Assembly: GCA_002205125.1 (NCBI GenBank)
Contig: NIOE01000004.1
Location: forward strand, 434,001-498,000
DNA: 64,000 nt
Source of the DNA: Roseateles noduli
Lineage (GTDB): Bacteria; Pseudomonadota; Gammaproteobacteria; Burkholderiales; Burkholderiaceae_C
Direction: 5' to 3'
The stretch's first letter is position 1. Every line of letters begins with the position of its first letter. Shown piece by piece: positions 24,341-33,746 of the stretch. The translations under genes and the position numbers were made by a program. A model generated the notes under the pieces. That model ran no database searches and was not told the DNA's origin. It worked only from the letters and a program-made list of their open reading frames with translations.

Positions 24341-25666
24341 TCAGATCAGCCGAAGGTCCTTGGGGCGGACACCGGGGAAGACACGGGCGAGGGCCGCGTT
24401 GGACAGGCCGAACTGGCGCTGCCACAGGCCGCCCAGCACGGCGCGGTAGTCGTTGAGCACCGGGTAGTCGCGGTTCTGGAACAGCGTCGATGCGGTCAGG
24501 GCGATCTGGTCGCCCGCCACCGGGCCGCCGGCGGCGAGGCTGCCGCCCAGCAGCCAGTACACGCTGCCGTGACCGTGGTCGGTGCCGCGGTTGCCGTTCT
24601 CGCGGAAAGTGCGGCCGAACTCGCTGATCACCATCACGGTGGTCTGCCGCCAGACGTCCGGGCCGAGTTCGTCCGCGATGGCCGCGAGGCCGCGGCCGAC
24701 TTCCTCGAAGCGGTTGGCCAGCTGGCCCGTCGCGCCGCCCTGGTTGACGTGCGTGTCCCAGCCGCCGACGTCGATGAATCCCAGGCTGAAGCGGCCGCGC
24801 ATCAAGGTGGCGATGCGGCGCGCCTCCAGCTCGAATCCCTTGGCGGGAATCGCGTTGCGACCGGCGGCGTCGGTCATCGTCTTCATCCGGTCGGGGGACA
24901 GGTCCCGCGCCAGCTCCTCGCGGAGCGCGAGCCCTTCCTCCACCGACGCACCCAGGCTCTGGCCCTGGTACATGCTGGCGATCAGCGCGCGGTTCTTCGC
25001 GTCGACGGCGGGGCGAGCGGTCTCGCGCAGCCCGGCGTTGGCGATGCGCACCGGGCCGCGGAAGGCGATCGGCAACTGGTCCGTGAACGAGAGCGCCTGC
25101 TGCGCGTCGAGCTCCGCAGCGAGGCGGTTCAGGAAACCGGAGTTGTAGTCGCGGGAACCCCCCACCGGTTGGCCCAGCTCGATGCTGTCCTGGGTCTCGA
25201 AGTGGCTGCGCGAGAGGTCCTCGGTGCCTGCGAACGGGAGGAACCGCGCCTGGCCCGCCTGCGCCAGCGGGAACACGCTGTTGCGCAGGGCAGGGTGCAA
25301 GCCCCAATCGGCATTCAGCGGGAGCGCCGAGGCCGCGTCCGTCGGCGACGGTCTCGCGATCGCGATGCGCGGGCGCTGCTCGTAGTAGAAGCTGCTGCTC
25401 GTGGGAATCAGCAGGTTGGTGGCGTCGTAGCCGCCGCGCAGGAAGACCAGCAGGAATCGGGGGCGCACGCCCGAAGCCGGGGACGCCGGTGCCCCTCTCC
25501 GCTCAATCGCCTCCTCACGCTCGGCATTCGCTCCAAGGGGCACCGGCGTCCCCGGCTTCTCCAGAACCTGCCCTGCGGAGGACGCCGTGCCGGCAGCGAA
25601 GAGACGGGCATGCGAGATGGTCAGCGAACCCGCCGCCAACGCTTGCAGAAGATGTCGTCGGTCCAT
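24341..25666 (-). CDS. DUF1501 protein with Tat-like signal
   Basis: A 441-residue DUF1501 protein. The N-terminus MDRRHLLQALAAGSL resembles a twin-arginine signal; the body has FLLVFLRGGYDATNLLIP, the metal-site-like DVGGWDTHVNQGG and the C-terminal ISEFGRTFRENGNRGTDHGHG, all typical of this sulfatase/phosphatase-like superfamily. It is presumably exported folded. It starts two bases after the DUF1800 stop, the common pairing of these families; function is unknown. Residues about 34-66 are an insertion created by a 24-base inverted repeat element. Confidence 0.88.
   Translation of the reverse strand: MDRRHLLQALAAGSLTISHARLFAAGTASSAGQVLEKPGTPVPLGANAEREEAIERRGAPASPASGVRPRFLLVFLRGGYDATNLLIPTSSSFYYEQRPRIAIARPSPTDAASALPLNADWGLHPALRNSVFPLAQAGQARFLPFAGTEDLSRSHFETQDSIELGQPVGGSRDYNSGFLNRLAAELDAQQALSFTDQLPIAFRGPVRIANAGLRETARPAVDAKNRALIASMYQGQSLGASVEEGLALREELARDLSPDRMKTMTDAAGRNAIPAKGFELEARRIATLMRGRFSLGFIDVGGWDTHVNQGGATGQLANRFEEVGRGLAAIADELGPDVWRQTTVMVISEFGRTFRENGNRGTDHGHGSVYWLLGGSLAAGGPVAGDQIALTASTLFQNRDYPVLNDYRAVLGGLWQRQFGLSNAALARVFPGVRPKDLRLI
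25473..25559. repeat. 24-bp perfect inverted repeat inserted in frame in the DUF1501 gene
   Basis: Arms at 25473-25496 and 25536-25559 are perfect reverse complements, 39 bases apart. Each arm is itself a near-palindrome (core GGGGCACCGGCGTCCCC). The element is read in frame between the export signal and the DUF1501 domain, adding a Pro/Ala/Glu-rich linker. The form, paired near-palindromes, is that of a REPIN of a second family, unrelated to the CCCTCTCCCGC family. Confidence 0.75.
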
Positions 25667-25668
25667 GG

Positions 25669-27249
25669 TCAGCGATACATGAAGTCAGGACTGGAGAGCC
25701 ACAGCGTCAACCATTGCTGCGGGGTCGTGGTCTGCGCGAGCGCCGTGCGCGTCGCCGGTGCGAGCGTCGGCTCGACGCGTGCTCGCAGCGGCTGCAGGTC
25801 CGGCAGCGGCACCGGCGTGTTCGTGCCCTCGGGGCGATACAGCGCGACCGCGCCGCCGCCGATCTGGCGCGCCACTTCGAATCTCAAGGTCATCTGCCCG
25901 GGACTGTTCCAGGCGTCCGCCGTCAACGGATAGCCGTCCGGCGTCTGCTTGTCGTAGAGGCCCTGTCCGAGCCGTCTCAGCCAGTTCTGCAACGGCTGCG
26001 CGTTCTGCAGTTCACGTTGTTCGAAGCCGGCGCGCAGGCTCGACAGCAGGTAGACATGCGGATCCTTGAACCGCGGCGAGTCCGCCGACGCGAACTGCGG
26101 CGCGTAGAGCATCGGGCGCAGCGTTGCGGGCAGGTCGCCCTTCGTCCTGAGGAAGGCGGCGCTCATCGCGTCGACCACGTCCCGCGGCGGCTGTTCGCCG
26201 AGGAAGAACACTGCCAGCTTGCCGCAGACGAAACGCGCCGTCGCCGGTTGCGCGACCAGCAGGTCCAGCACCTCGTCGAGCTCCTCGGCGCCGCGGCCCT
26301 TGATCGTGCGACCGAGCAGTTGCTTGTCGCCGAAGTCGTGGCGGCCGGGGTGGAACTCGAACAGGCCGTCGCGCTTGTAGAGCGCCTCGAAGCGCGGCGC
26401 GACCTTCGCCGGCTCGGGATCGACGCGCACGCCGAAGCCCGTCAGCACGCGCGCCAGCTCCTGCACGTCGCGCTGCGTGTAGCCGCCGTCCACGCCCAGG
26501 GTGTGGAGCTCCAGCAGCTCACGCGCGTAGTTCTCGTTGATGGCCCGGTTGGCGTTCTGGTCGTTGTCGAGGTAGCGCAGCATCGCCGGATGCCGCGCGA
26601 CCGCGCCCAGCATCGTGCGGAACGAGCCGAGCGCATGCGGGCGCAGCGCGCGGTCCTGGTAGTCGGCCAGCATCAGACGGATGTCGCGCTTGCCCTGGTG
26701 CACGTTGAAGTGGTTGAACCAGAACCACGACAGCTGTTCGAGCAGTTGCTGCTCGGCGTAGAGCTCGCGCAGCAGCTGACGCTCGCCGGTCTCGCGCGCG
26801 GCGAGACCCTGCGCGTCCTGGTAGGCCTTGCGCGCGGCAACTCGTTCTTCTTCGGTCCCGCCCTTGTTGTCGCCGTTGCGCCGAAAGGATTCCGCCGCCC
26901 ACACGCGCGAAGGCAAGCTGCCCTGGCTGATGCCCATCACGTCGATGCGGGCCTGGACCGCCGCGGGCATCTTCGCGCTGGCATCGGCGCGGAGCTGTCG
27001 TTCGACATACCGGCCCCAGCCGAGGCGTTCGATCTCGCCAAGCTGCGCTTGCGTCGCGCCCCAGCCGATGCGGTTGGCCGCGCGCAGGCGCTGCGAGGCG
27101 TCCATCGGGACGTCGGGCGCCGAAGGCAGTCCGCCGCACGCTGCGAGCGCCGCGGTCGCCGTCGCGCCCAGCAGCAGTGACCGACGTTGAAATCCGGTGA
27201 GCGAAGCGGCGTCGGCAGCGGCGTTCGAAGCGGAGGTCGAAGGTGACAT
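25669..27249 (-). CDS. DUF1800 protein
   Basis: A 526-residue DUF1800 protein with an export signal combining RRSLLLGATATAALAACGG, i.e. Tat-like arginines and a possible lipobox Cys. Conserved family blocks seen include AANRIGWGATQAQLGEIERLG near the N-terminus, LSWFWFNHFNVHQGK and ENYARELLELHTLGVDGGY. It is partnered with the DUF1501 gene two bases downstream; this pair recurs in many proteobacteria and may form a surface or periplasmic complex. No enzymatic role is established to my knowledge. Confidence 0.88.
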   Translation of the reverse strand: MSPSTSASNAAADAASLTGFQRRSLLLGATATAALAACGGLPSAPDVPMDASQRLRAANRIGWGATQAQLGEIERLGWGRYVERQLRADASAKMPAAVQARIDVMGISQGSLPSRVWAAESFRRNGDNKGGTEEERVAARKAYQDAQGLAARETGERQLLRELYAEQQLLEQLSWFWFNHFNVHQGKRDIRLMLADYQDRALRPHALGSFRTMLGAVARHPAMLRYLDNDQNANRAINENYARELLELHTLGVDGGYTQRDVQELARVLTGFGVRVDPEPAKVAPRFEALYKRDGLFEFHPGRHDFGDKQLLGRTIKGRGAEELDEVLDLLVAQPATARFVCGKLAVFFLGEQPPRDVVDAMSAAFLRTKGDLPATLRPMLYAPQFASADSPRFKDPHVYLLSSLRAGFEQRELQNAQPLQNWLRRLGQGLYDKQTPDGYPLTADAWNSPGQMTLRFEVARQIGGGAVALYRPEGTNTPVPLPDLQPLRARVEPTLAPATRTALAQTTTPQQWLTLWLSSPDFMYR

Positions 27250-27326
27250 GCGACAAGCATGCCGCCCTCGTGTCGACCGTGTCCAGTGGCCTTTGCGCTA
27301 CTTCACAGTTGTAGCGTCGCCTGCCC

Positions 27327-30300
27327 TCAGAGCTCGGCCACGCCCTTGACCCGTTCAGGGGCCTTGGTCATCGGCACGACGGCGATGGGCGCTTCGACCG
27401 CGCGGCCGTGGAAGCGGTCCAGCAGGTCCTTCCACTGCGCGCGCACGGTGACGACGTTGGCCAGCTTCACGTGGCCGTAGCCGCGGATGCCTTCGGGCAA
27501 GCGCGCGAGCTTGATGGCGACGTCGAGTTTCTCGGCGCTCAGGTGCGCCAGCAGCTCGTCGACGAGCGCTTCGTAGTCGCGCACCAGCTGGCGTTCGATG
27601 CGGCGCTCCTCGGTCTTGCCGAAGATGTCGAGCGCGCCACCGCGCAGGCCCTTGAACTTCGCCAGCGTCTTCAGCGCCTTGAAGGTCCACGAGCCGAGCT
27701 CGACCTTCTTCGCGCGGCCGTCGGCGCCCGGCTTGGACAGCAGCGGCGGGGCCATGTGGAAGCTGAGGTGATCCCAGTCCTCGAACTGCGCCTTCAGCGC
27801 GGCTTCGAACTTGCCGTCGGTGTACAGGCGCGCGACCTCGTACTCGTCCTTGATGGCGAGCAGCTTGGCGTAGTAGCGCGCCACGGCCTTGGTCAGGCGC
27901 AGGCCCTTGCCGGCATCGCCCAGCGCGATCTCGGCGGCGCGCACGCGCTGCACCAGCGCCTCGTAGCGCAAGGCGTAGGCGGCGTCCTGGTAGTCGGTGA
28001 GGAAGGCCTTGCGGCGCGCGATCAGGCCGGGCTGTCCGTCCTTGTCGTCGAGCTGGTCGAAGTTGAACCACTGCACCGCGGAGCCCGGCTGTTCGCCCGC
28101 CAGGCGGCGCAGCGCCTCCGGCGCGGCGATCGCGAGACGACCCAGCGCGAACGCGGTCTTGTTGTTCTCGATGGCGACGCCGTTCAGCTCGATCGCGCGC
28201 ATCAGCGCCTCGAAGGACACCGGCACCAGGCCGCGCTGCCAGCAGGCGCCCAGCATGATGATGTTGCTGGGCATCGTGTCGCCCATCAGGCGCTTGGCGA
28301 TGTCCTGCGCGTCGATGCTGGCGAGCAGGTCCTTGCCCTCGCCGACGGCGTGGCGCATCTTCGCGATCAGCGCATCGGCCTGCAGGCTCGCGTCCGGGTT
28401 GCGGACGAAGGCCGCCGTCGGCAGCTCATGCGTGTTGGCCAGGATCACCGTGCGACCGGCCTTGATGGTGGCCAGCGCGTCGGCGCTCGCGCCCACGACC
28501 ATGTCGCAGGCCAGCAGCACGTCGGCCTGCTGCGTGTCGATGCGGACCTGGTTGAGCAGGTCCTGCGTCGGCGCGACGCGCACGAAGGACAGCACCGCGC
28601 CGCCCTTCTGCGCGAAGCCCATGAAGTCCAGCACCGAGCTCTGCTTGCCTTCCAGATGCGCGGCCATCGTGACCAGCGCGCCCACCGTCACGACGCCGGT
28701 GCCGCCGACGCCGGTGACCAGCATGTCGAAGGGGCCCGTCCACGCCCAGGGCGCGGGAGGCTGGATCGCGGCGATCTCGCGCGTCAGGTCCGCCGGGCCG
28801 AAGGCCGCGCCGGCGCGCTTCTTCATCTTGGCGCCGTGCACCGAGACGAAGCTCGGGCAGAAGCCGTTCACGCAGCTGAAGTCCTTGTTGCAGCTGCTCT
28901 GCTCGATCACGCGCTTGCGGCCGAAGTCGGTTTCCACCGGCACCACCGACAGGCAGTTGCTCGCCTGGCCGCAGTCGCCGCAGCCTTCGCAGACGGACTC
29001 GTTGATGAAGATGCGCTTGTCGGGGTCGGGGAACTCGCCCTTCTTGCGGCGGCGGCGCTTCTCGGCGGCGCAGGTCTGGTCGTAGATCAGCACGGTGACG
29101 CCGGCGATCTCGCGCAGCTCGCGCTGCACGGCGTCGAGCTCGGACCGGTCGTGGAAGGTCGTGCCCGTCGGGAAGAGGCCGTGGTGGCCCTCGTACTTCT
29201 CGATGTCGTCGGAGACCACGACCAGGCGCTTGACGCCTTCGGCCTCGACCTGGCGCGCGATCTGTGGCACCGAGGTCTGGCCGTCGACCGGCTGGCCGCC
29301 GGTCATCGCGACCGCGTCGTTGTAGAGGATCTTGTAGGTGATGTTGGCCTTGGCCGCGATGGCCTGCCGGATCGCCAGGTAGCCCGAGTGGTAGTAGGTG
29401 CCGTCGCCCAGGTTCTGGAAGACATGCTTCTCGGTCGTGAAGCGCGAATGCGCCGCCCAGTCGACGCCTTCGGCGCCCATCTGGATCAGGCCCGAGGTGC
29501 CGCGTTCCATCCAGCTCGCCATGAAGTGGCAGCCGATGCCGGCCAGCGCGCGCGAGCCCTCGGGCAGCTTCGTCGAGGTGTTGTGCGGGCAGCCCGAGCA
29601 GAAGTAGGGCTGGCGGCGCACCGCGTCGGCGCTGTTGGACAGCAGGCAGGGCGTCAGGAAATCGACGACCAGATGGCGGCGGTCCAACGCCGGGTTCAGC
29701 CGCGCGAGCCAGTCGGCGACGGTCGGCATGATGCGCGAGGGCCGCAGCTCGCCGAGCGCGCTCAGCACGGCGGCCCCGTGTTCATCGGACTTGCCGACCA
29801 CGCGCGGACGCTGCGCGTCGGGCAGGTGGTAGAGCAGTTCCTTGATCTGGCGTTCGACGACGGGCGCCTTCTCCTCGATGACCAGCATGTCGGTCAGGCC
29901 CTGCGCGAACTCGCGGATGCGCGTCGGCTCCAGCGGATACACCAGGCCGACCTTGTAGACGCGCACGCCGGCGGCGGCCAGCGCGTTGGGGTCGAGGTCC
30001 AGCCGACGCAGCACTTCCATGAAGTCGTAATGCGCCTTGCCGACGGTCACGATGCCCAGCGACGCGCGCGGGCTGACGACGATGTGCTTGTCGATCGAGT
30101 TGACCTTGGCGAAGGCCAGGACGGCGTCGATCTTGTGCGCGAGGCGCGACTCCAGCTCCAGCGACGGCAGGTCGACGGAACGGATGTGCAGGTTGGTCGG
30201 CGGTGTGTGGTCGACGGGCAGCTCGAAGTCCATGGCCACCGCGTCCAGGTCGACCGTCATGCCCGATTCGACGACTTCCGAGATCGCCTTGAAGCCGACC

Positions 30301-30914
30301 CACGCGCCCGAGAAGCGCGACAGCGCCCAGCCGTAGAGGCCGAACTCCAGGTACTCCGCGACGTTGCCGGGGTGCACCAGCGGCATGGACCAGGCCTGCA
30401 GCGCGAGGTCGCTCTGGTGCGGCGTCGAGGAGGACACGCAACCGTGGTCGTCGCCGCAGACGACGAGCACGCCGCCCTGCTTCGCCGTGCCGTAGACGTT
30501 TCCGTGCTTCAGCGCGTCGCCGGAGCGGTCCACGCCCGGGCCCTTGCCGTACCACATGGCGAACACGCCATCGACGGTGCGCTTCGGGTCGAGCGCCACG
30601 CGCTGCACGCCCAGGCAGGCGGTGGCGGCGAGGTCCTCGTTGATCGCGGGCAGGAAGTTGACCTCCGCCTTGTCGAGGAACTTCTTCGCCTTCCACAGCT
30701 GCTGGTCGACCATGCCCAGCGGGCTGCCGCGGTAGCCGCTGACGAAGCCGGCGGTCTTCAGGCCCTGGCGCTCGTCCTGCGCCTTCTGCATCAGCAGCAG
30801 GCGCACGAGCGCCTGGGTGCCGGTCAGGAACACCGGTCCGGCGCTGGCGGCCAGGTTGTCGGACAGCTGGTAGGGGCGCAGGGCCGGCGCGACGGCAAGA
30901 CTGGCTTCGGTCAT
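27327..30914 (-). CDS. Indolepyruvate:ferredoxin oxidoreductase, fused alpha-beta-gamma
   Basis: A 1195-residue 2-oxoacid:acceptor oxidoreductase that decarboxylates aryl-pyruvates to aryl-CoA using thiamine diphosphate and iron-sulfur clusters. The N-terminal pyrimidine-binding domain (FLTGTQALVRLLLMQ) is followed by the middle domain with CSGCPHNTST and the TPP motif GIGCHFMASWM. Next come the ferredoxin-like cluster CEGCGDCGQASNC with distal CNKDFSCVNGFCP, and the C-terminal gamma domain (GVGGTGVVTVGALV). The ATG at 30914 follows GGGGAGA. It is divergent from an Lrp-type regulator at 31077, the usual pairing in betaproteobacteria for phenylalanine/tyrosine catabolism. Confidence 0.93.
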   Translation of the reverse strand: MTEASLAVAPALRPYQLSDNLAASAGPVFLTGTQALVRLLLMQKAQDERQGLKTAGFVSGYRGSPLGMVDQQLWKAKKFLDKAEVNFLPAINEDLAATACLGVQRVALDPKRTVDGVFAMWYGKGPGVDRSGDALKHGNVYGTAKQGGVLVVCGDDHGCVSSSTPHQSDLALQAWSMPLVHPGNVAEYLEFGLYGWALSRFSGAWVGFKAISEVVESGMTVDLDAVAMDFELPVDHTPPTNLHIRSVDLPSLELESRLAHKIDAVLAFAKVNSIDKHIVVSPRASLGIVTVGKAHYDFMEVLRRLDLDPNALAAAGVRVYKVGLVYPLEPTRIREFAQGLTDMLVIEEKAPVVERQIKELLYHLPDAQRPRVVGKSDEHGAAVLSALGELRPSRIMPTVADWLARLNPALDRRHLVVDFLTPCLLSNSADAVRRQPYFCSGCPHNTSTKLPEGSRALAGIGCHFMASWMERGTSGLIQMGAEGVDWAAHSRFTTEKHVFQNLGDGTYYHSGYLAIRQAIAAKANITYKILYNDAVAMTGGQPVDGQTSVPQIARQVEAEGVKRLVVVSDDIEKYEGHHGLFPTGTTFHDRSELDAVQRELREIAGVTVLIYDQTCAAEKRRRRKKGEFPDPDKRIFINESVCEGCGDCGQASNCLSVVPVETDFGRKRVIEQSSCNKDFSCVNGFCPSFVSVHGAKMKKRAGAAFGPADLTREIAAIQPPAPWAWTGPFDMLVTGVGGTGVVTVGALVTMAAHLEGKQSSVLDFMGFAQKGGAVLSFVRVAPTQDLLNQVRIDTQQADVLLACDMVVGASADALATIKAGRTVILANTHELPTAAFVRNPDASLQADALIAKMRHAVGEGKDLLASIDAQDIAKRLMGDTMPSNIIMLGACWQRGLVPVSFEALMRAIELNGVAIENNKTAFALGRLAIAAPEALRRLAGEQPGSAVQWFNFDQLDDKDGQPGLIARRKAFLTDYQDAAYALRYEALVQRVRAAEIALGDAGKGLRLTKAVARYYAKLLAIKDEYEVARLYTDGKFEAALKAQFEDWDHLSFHMAPPLLSKPGADGRAKKVELGSWTFKALKTLAKFKGLRGGALDIFGKTEERRIERQLVRDYEALVDELLAHLSAEKLDVAIKLARLPEGIRGYGHVKLANVVTVRAQWKDLLDRFHGRAVEAPIAVVPMTKAPERVKGVAEL

Positions 30915-31076
30915 GGCTTGTCTCCCCAATGGGGCGAGCCGGCCGGGGCGGGCCGGTCGGCTCGGATTTGTAGATGGATCGATGAGGGGATTCTTTCCGA
31001 GACAATGGGAACTTTCTTGCTCCGTTTACTAGTACGGTGGCATGGATTGATCAATTCATACTCAGAAGTGGCGGAT

Positions 31077-31547
31077 ATGGAGAATGAACGTTTCGATCGG
31101 GCAACCCGCCTGATCCTGGAGGCGTTGCAGGCCGACGCGCGCCAGAGCACGCAGCAGCTGGCGGACAAGGTGGGGCTCTCGGCCACGCCGGTCTGGCGCC
31201 GGGTCAAGGAGCTGGAAGAGCGCGGCGTGATCAGGCGTCACGTGGCGCTGGTGGACCGGGAACAGCTCGGCCTGTCGATATGCGTCCTGGCGAACGTCAG
31301 CCTGGTGCGGCACACGGAGGGCGCGGTCGACGCCTTCGAGGCGATGGTGGCGGGCAGTCCGGAGATCGTCGAATGCCAGGCCATCACCGGCGAGGCGGAC
31401 TACGTCATCAAGATCGTCGCGCCCGACATGAAGGCCTATGACCAGTTCCTGCAGAGCAAGGTGTTCCGCGTCCCGGGCGTGGCCAGCGTGCGCAGCAACG
31501 TGGTGCTGCGCGAGGTGAAGTACGAGACCGCCTATCCGGTGCCGTGA
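31077..31547 (+). CDS. Lrp/AsnC-family transcriptional regulator
   Basis: A 156-residue regulator. The N-terminal helix-turn-helix is ILEALQADARQSTQQLADKVGLSATPVWRRVKELEE in two parts (residues about 11-48), and the C-terminal RAM ligand domain spans about 65-150 (GLSICVLANVSL, CQAITGEADYVIKIV). It is divergent from the indolepyruvate oxidoreductase gene, 162 bases away, and probably controls it in response to an aromatic or other amino acid. The ATG at 31077 gives the standard family start. Confidence 0.93.
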   Translation: MENERFDRATRLILEALQADARQSTQQLADKVGLSATPVWRRVKELEERGVIRRHVALVDREQLGLSICVLANVSLVRHTEGAVDAFEAMVAGSPEIVECQAITGEADYVIKIVAPDMKAYDQFLQSKVFRVPGVASVRSNVVLREVKYETAYPVP

Positions 31548-31607
31548 TGGTGTTCCTGCGCGTTCTCCTCAATGGGCATCGCGTTTTCGACGTGAGATCC
31601 TGAAGCC

Positions 31608-32306
31608 ATGTTCTCCGTCTACGGCACTTCCGGAAAGATTCTCACCGGCGGCCTGGAGCAGGTTCGCGACCTCGCTCCGGTGCAGGCGGTGGCGCGCACG
31701 CGCGCGGTGGCGCCGATTGCGCGGCAGGGTGACCTGACGCCTTCCACGGTGGTGCTGGCCGGCGTGGGGCAGGGCGGCGGTGGCGGCGTCGGCGGCGGGC
31801 CGGGATTCGGGCCGTCGGCCTACATGGCGCACGAGGCGCTGGCCGCCTACGCCGGCGACACCACGCGCGTGCCGCTCACGCAAGTGCATCAGCTGATGAG
31901 CCGCAAGCTGATCAGCGTGATGTCGGGCTCTTCGCTGCGTCAGGCGATGCGGACGATGTCTCGGGTCGGCGTTGCCCAGGCGCCGGTGCTCGGGGAGCAG
32001 GGCGAGGTGCGCGGGCTGGTGTCGCGCGGCGATCTCACGCGCGGTCTGGCGGAGGATCTGGAGGAGATGGCCGAGATCATGGTCATCGCCCGGCGGCTGG
32101 CTGCGCCGGTCGACGATGTGATGTGGACGCCGGTGCCGGTCGCGCAGTCCGACACGCCGTTGCGGGAGGCGGCTCAGTTGATGCTCGACCTGGGCCTGCC
32201 TGGTCTGCCGGTGGGCGACGACAACGGCCACCTGATCGGCTTTCTCTCGCGCAGCGACCTGCTGCGCGGCATGACGCACGAACCGCCGCTGGACCTCTGG
32301 TCCTGA
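31608..32306 (+). CDS. Two-CBS-domain protein
   Basis: A 232-residue protein. Residues 1-95 are a low-complexity region with a glycine run (GVGQGGGGGVGGGPGFGP). Then follow two CBS domains, LMSRKLISVMSGSSLRQAM (about 95-155) and DVMWTPVPVAQSDTPLREA (about 165-228), which usually bind adenine nucleotides as a pair. No effector domain is attached, so it is a stand-alone sensor. Widespread in Burkholderiales; partner unknown. Confidence 0.85.
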   Translation: MFSVYGTSGKILTGGLEQVRDLAPVQAVARTRAVAPIARQGDLTPSTVVLAGVGQGGGGGVGGGPGFGPSAYMAHEALAAYAGDTTRVPLTQVHQLMSRKLISVMSGSSLRQAMRTMSRVGVAQAPVLGEQGEVRGLVSRGDLTRGLAEDLEEMAEIMVIARRLAAPVDDVMWTPVPVAQSDTPLREAAQLMLDLGLPGLPVGDDNGHLIGFLSRSDLLRGMTHEPPLDLWS

Positions 32307-32343
32307 CGCGTGCGACGCCCGGCGCGCTGGAGGGCGCCCAGGG

Positions 32344-32793
32344 TCAGTACTTGCGCATCCCGCGGTCGGCTTCTTCCTGCTCGATCGCCTGCAGCGTGCG
32401 CCAGTCGGTGCACACGAACACGCCGTCTTCCACGATGCGGTCCGGCAGCGAGCCGTCGCCCCGGGCGACCTTCCCGTCCTTGCAGATCAGGGTGCCGCGC
32501 GCCGAGCCCTGGTCCTGCAACGCCTTGCCGATGACCATCGAATCCCGCGTGTACAGCGTCAGCATCAGCAGCGCGAACAGCACGCCCAGCATCAACGCCA
32601 CGCCCACGACGATGTCGCTGACGTCGCGCAGGGCCGACGGCGGTGCCGGCTGCGCCACCTGCGCGCGGGGCGCGGCGGCGAAGCTGCGGCCGTCGTCCCG
32701 CGAGGCGCTCGCAGGCGAACGCGACGTGGACGGGCCGGATCGCGCGTTGGCGCGAGACAAGCCGGGCGAAGGACGGGTGGTGGCCATGTTCAT
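32344..32793 (-). CDS. Single-span membrane hypothetical protein
   Basis: A 149-residue protein: a charged, Ser/Ala/Pro-rich cytoplasmic N-terminus of about 55 residues, one transmembrane helix (IVVGVALMLGVLFALLML), then a C-terminal domain with two cysteines (ICKDGK, FVCTDW). The first Met is followed by another two codons later. Convergent with the CBS gene over 37 bases. Not recognised. Confidence 0.7.
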   Translation of the reverse strand: MNMATTRPSPGLSRANARSGPSTSRSPASASRDDGRSFAAAPRAQVAQPAPPSALRDVSDIVVGVALMLGVLFALLMLTLYTRDSMVIGKALQDQGSARGTLICKDGKVARGDGSLPDRIVEDGVFVCTDWRTLQAIEQEEADRGMRKY

Positions 32794-32949
32794 GAGACGG
32801 ATCGCTTTGCCAAAAGGACAACCAGCTGGGCGGACCGGAGACGGACAGGATGAAGGCTACAGGCGACCGGCCTCGTCAACTACTTAAATGCGGGTGTCTC
32901 CACCAAAAATGCACGGGTGATCCCGCCCCTTTCCGTTGGTTACAGCAGT

Positions 32950-32970
32950 TGCAGAACTAAGATTTCTGCA
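32950..32970. promoter_or_regulatory. Inverted repeat upstream of cheZ
   Basis: TGCAGAA-n7-TTCTGCA, 7-bp perfect arms, lies 111 bases before the cheZ start in an AT-richer stretch, followed by a second hairpin CGGGCG-n8-CGCCCG (32989-33008). Possible operator or leader structure. The gap 32794-33080 holds no gene. Confidence 0.3.
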
Positions 32971-33080
32971 CCTCCAAAGAGCGCCTTCCGGGCGTTCTGA
33001 AGCGCCCGAAGTGGCGCAGTGCGCACACCGCGCGAAACCACACGCCGACCCTGCGTCCACCTTCGCGAGCTCGATTCACC

Positions 33081-33632
33081 ATGTCCTCATTCGATACCCC
33101 CCTCACGGACGCCGCGCATCAGGCGCTGCAGAAGTTGTCGCACGAGTTGCCCGACGCCTGCGAGCGCCTGGACTACGTCAAGCGCATGACCGATCAGGCC
33201 GCCAACAAGGTGCTGGGGATCGTCGAGTCGGCGCAGGAGGACGCGCAGGCCGTCGCGCGCCAGGGGCATGAGTTGTCGGAATCGCTGCAGCGCCTGGCCG
33301 CGTCGCCGGATCTGAGCGTCGAACGCGCCCGCGCCATGATGCGCTTGTGCGCCGCCTATGCGGCCGGCGCCGCCGGTTTCGCGGACCGCGTGAAGGGCCT
33401 GCAGACCGAGATCATGATGGCCCAGGACTTCCAGGACCTGTCCGGCCAGGTGATCAACAAGGTGCTGAACATGCTGCGCCCCGCGGAGGAGCCGCTGCAA
33501 CAGCTGCTGGCCGCGCAAGGTCACGCCGCCCCGGCCGCCGCCGCGGAAGAACAGCTCGCCGGCGTGCAGACGCCGGACAAGGCGCTGCAGCAGGACGACG
33601 TCGACGCGATGCTCGCCGAAATGGGCTTTTGA
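33081..33632 (+). CDS. cheZ: Chemotaxis phosphatase CheZ
   Basis: A 183-residue CheZ that dephosphorylates CheY-P. The catalytic helix reads IMMAQDFQDLSGQVI; Asp119 and Gln123 correspond to Asp143 and Gln147 of E. coli CheZ. The C-terminal CheY-binding peptide QDDVDAMLAEMGF is conserved and separated by an Ala-rich linker. Long helices fit the four-helix-bundle dimer. Unusually for a chemotaxis gene it stands alone, without cheY or flagellar genes on either side. Confidence 0.95.
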   Translation: MSSFDTPLTDAAHQALQKLSHELPDACERLDYVKRMTDQAANKVLGIVESAQEDAQAVARQGHELSESLQRLAASPDLSVERARAMMRLCAAYAAGAAGFADRVKGLQTEIMMAQDFQDLSGQVINKVLNMLRPAEEPLQQLLAAQGHAAPAAAAEEQLAGVQTPDKALQQDDVDAMLAEMGF

Positions 33633-33746
33633 GGTCGCGACGGGCGCAACCCTCCCCGCGCCGCCGCGCGCCGACAGACGGCGCCCCCAGCGATCCAACG
33701 CGAAGCGCCTTGCACTGAAGATGCTCCTCATCATCGGGAGCGCTCC

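Noticed and set aside
27408-31547. Very long open frame on the plus strand opposite the indolepyruvate oxidoreductase gene
   Set aside because: It is a by-product of high GC3 in the real minus-strand gene; the composition is His/Gln/Arg/Ala-rich without domains. Only its last 156 codons are real (Lrp-type regulator).
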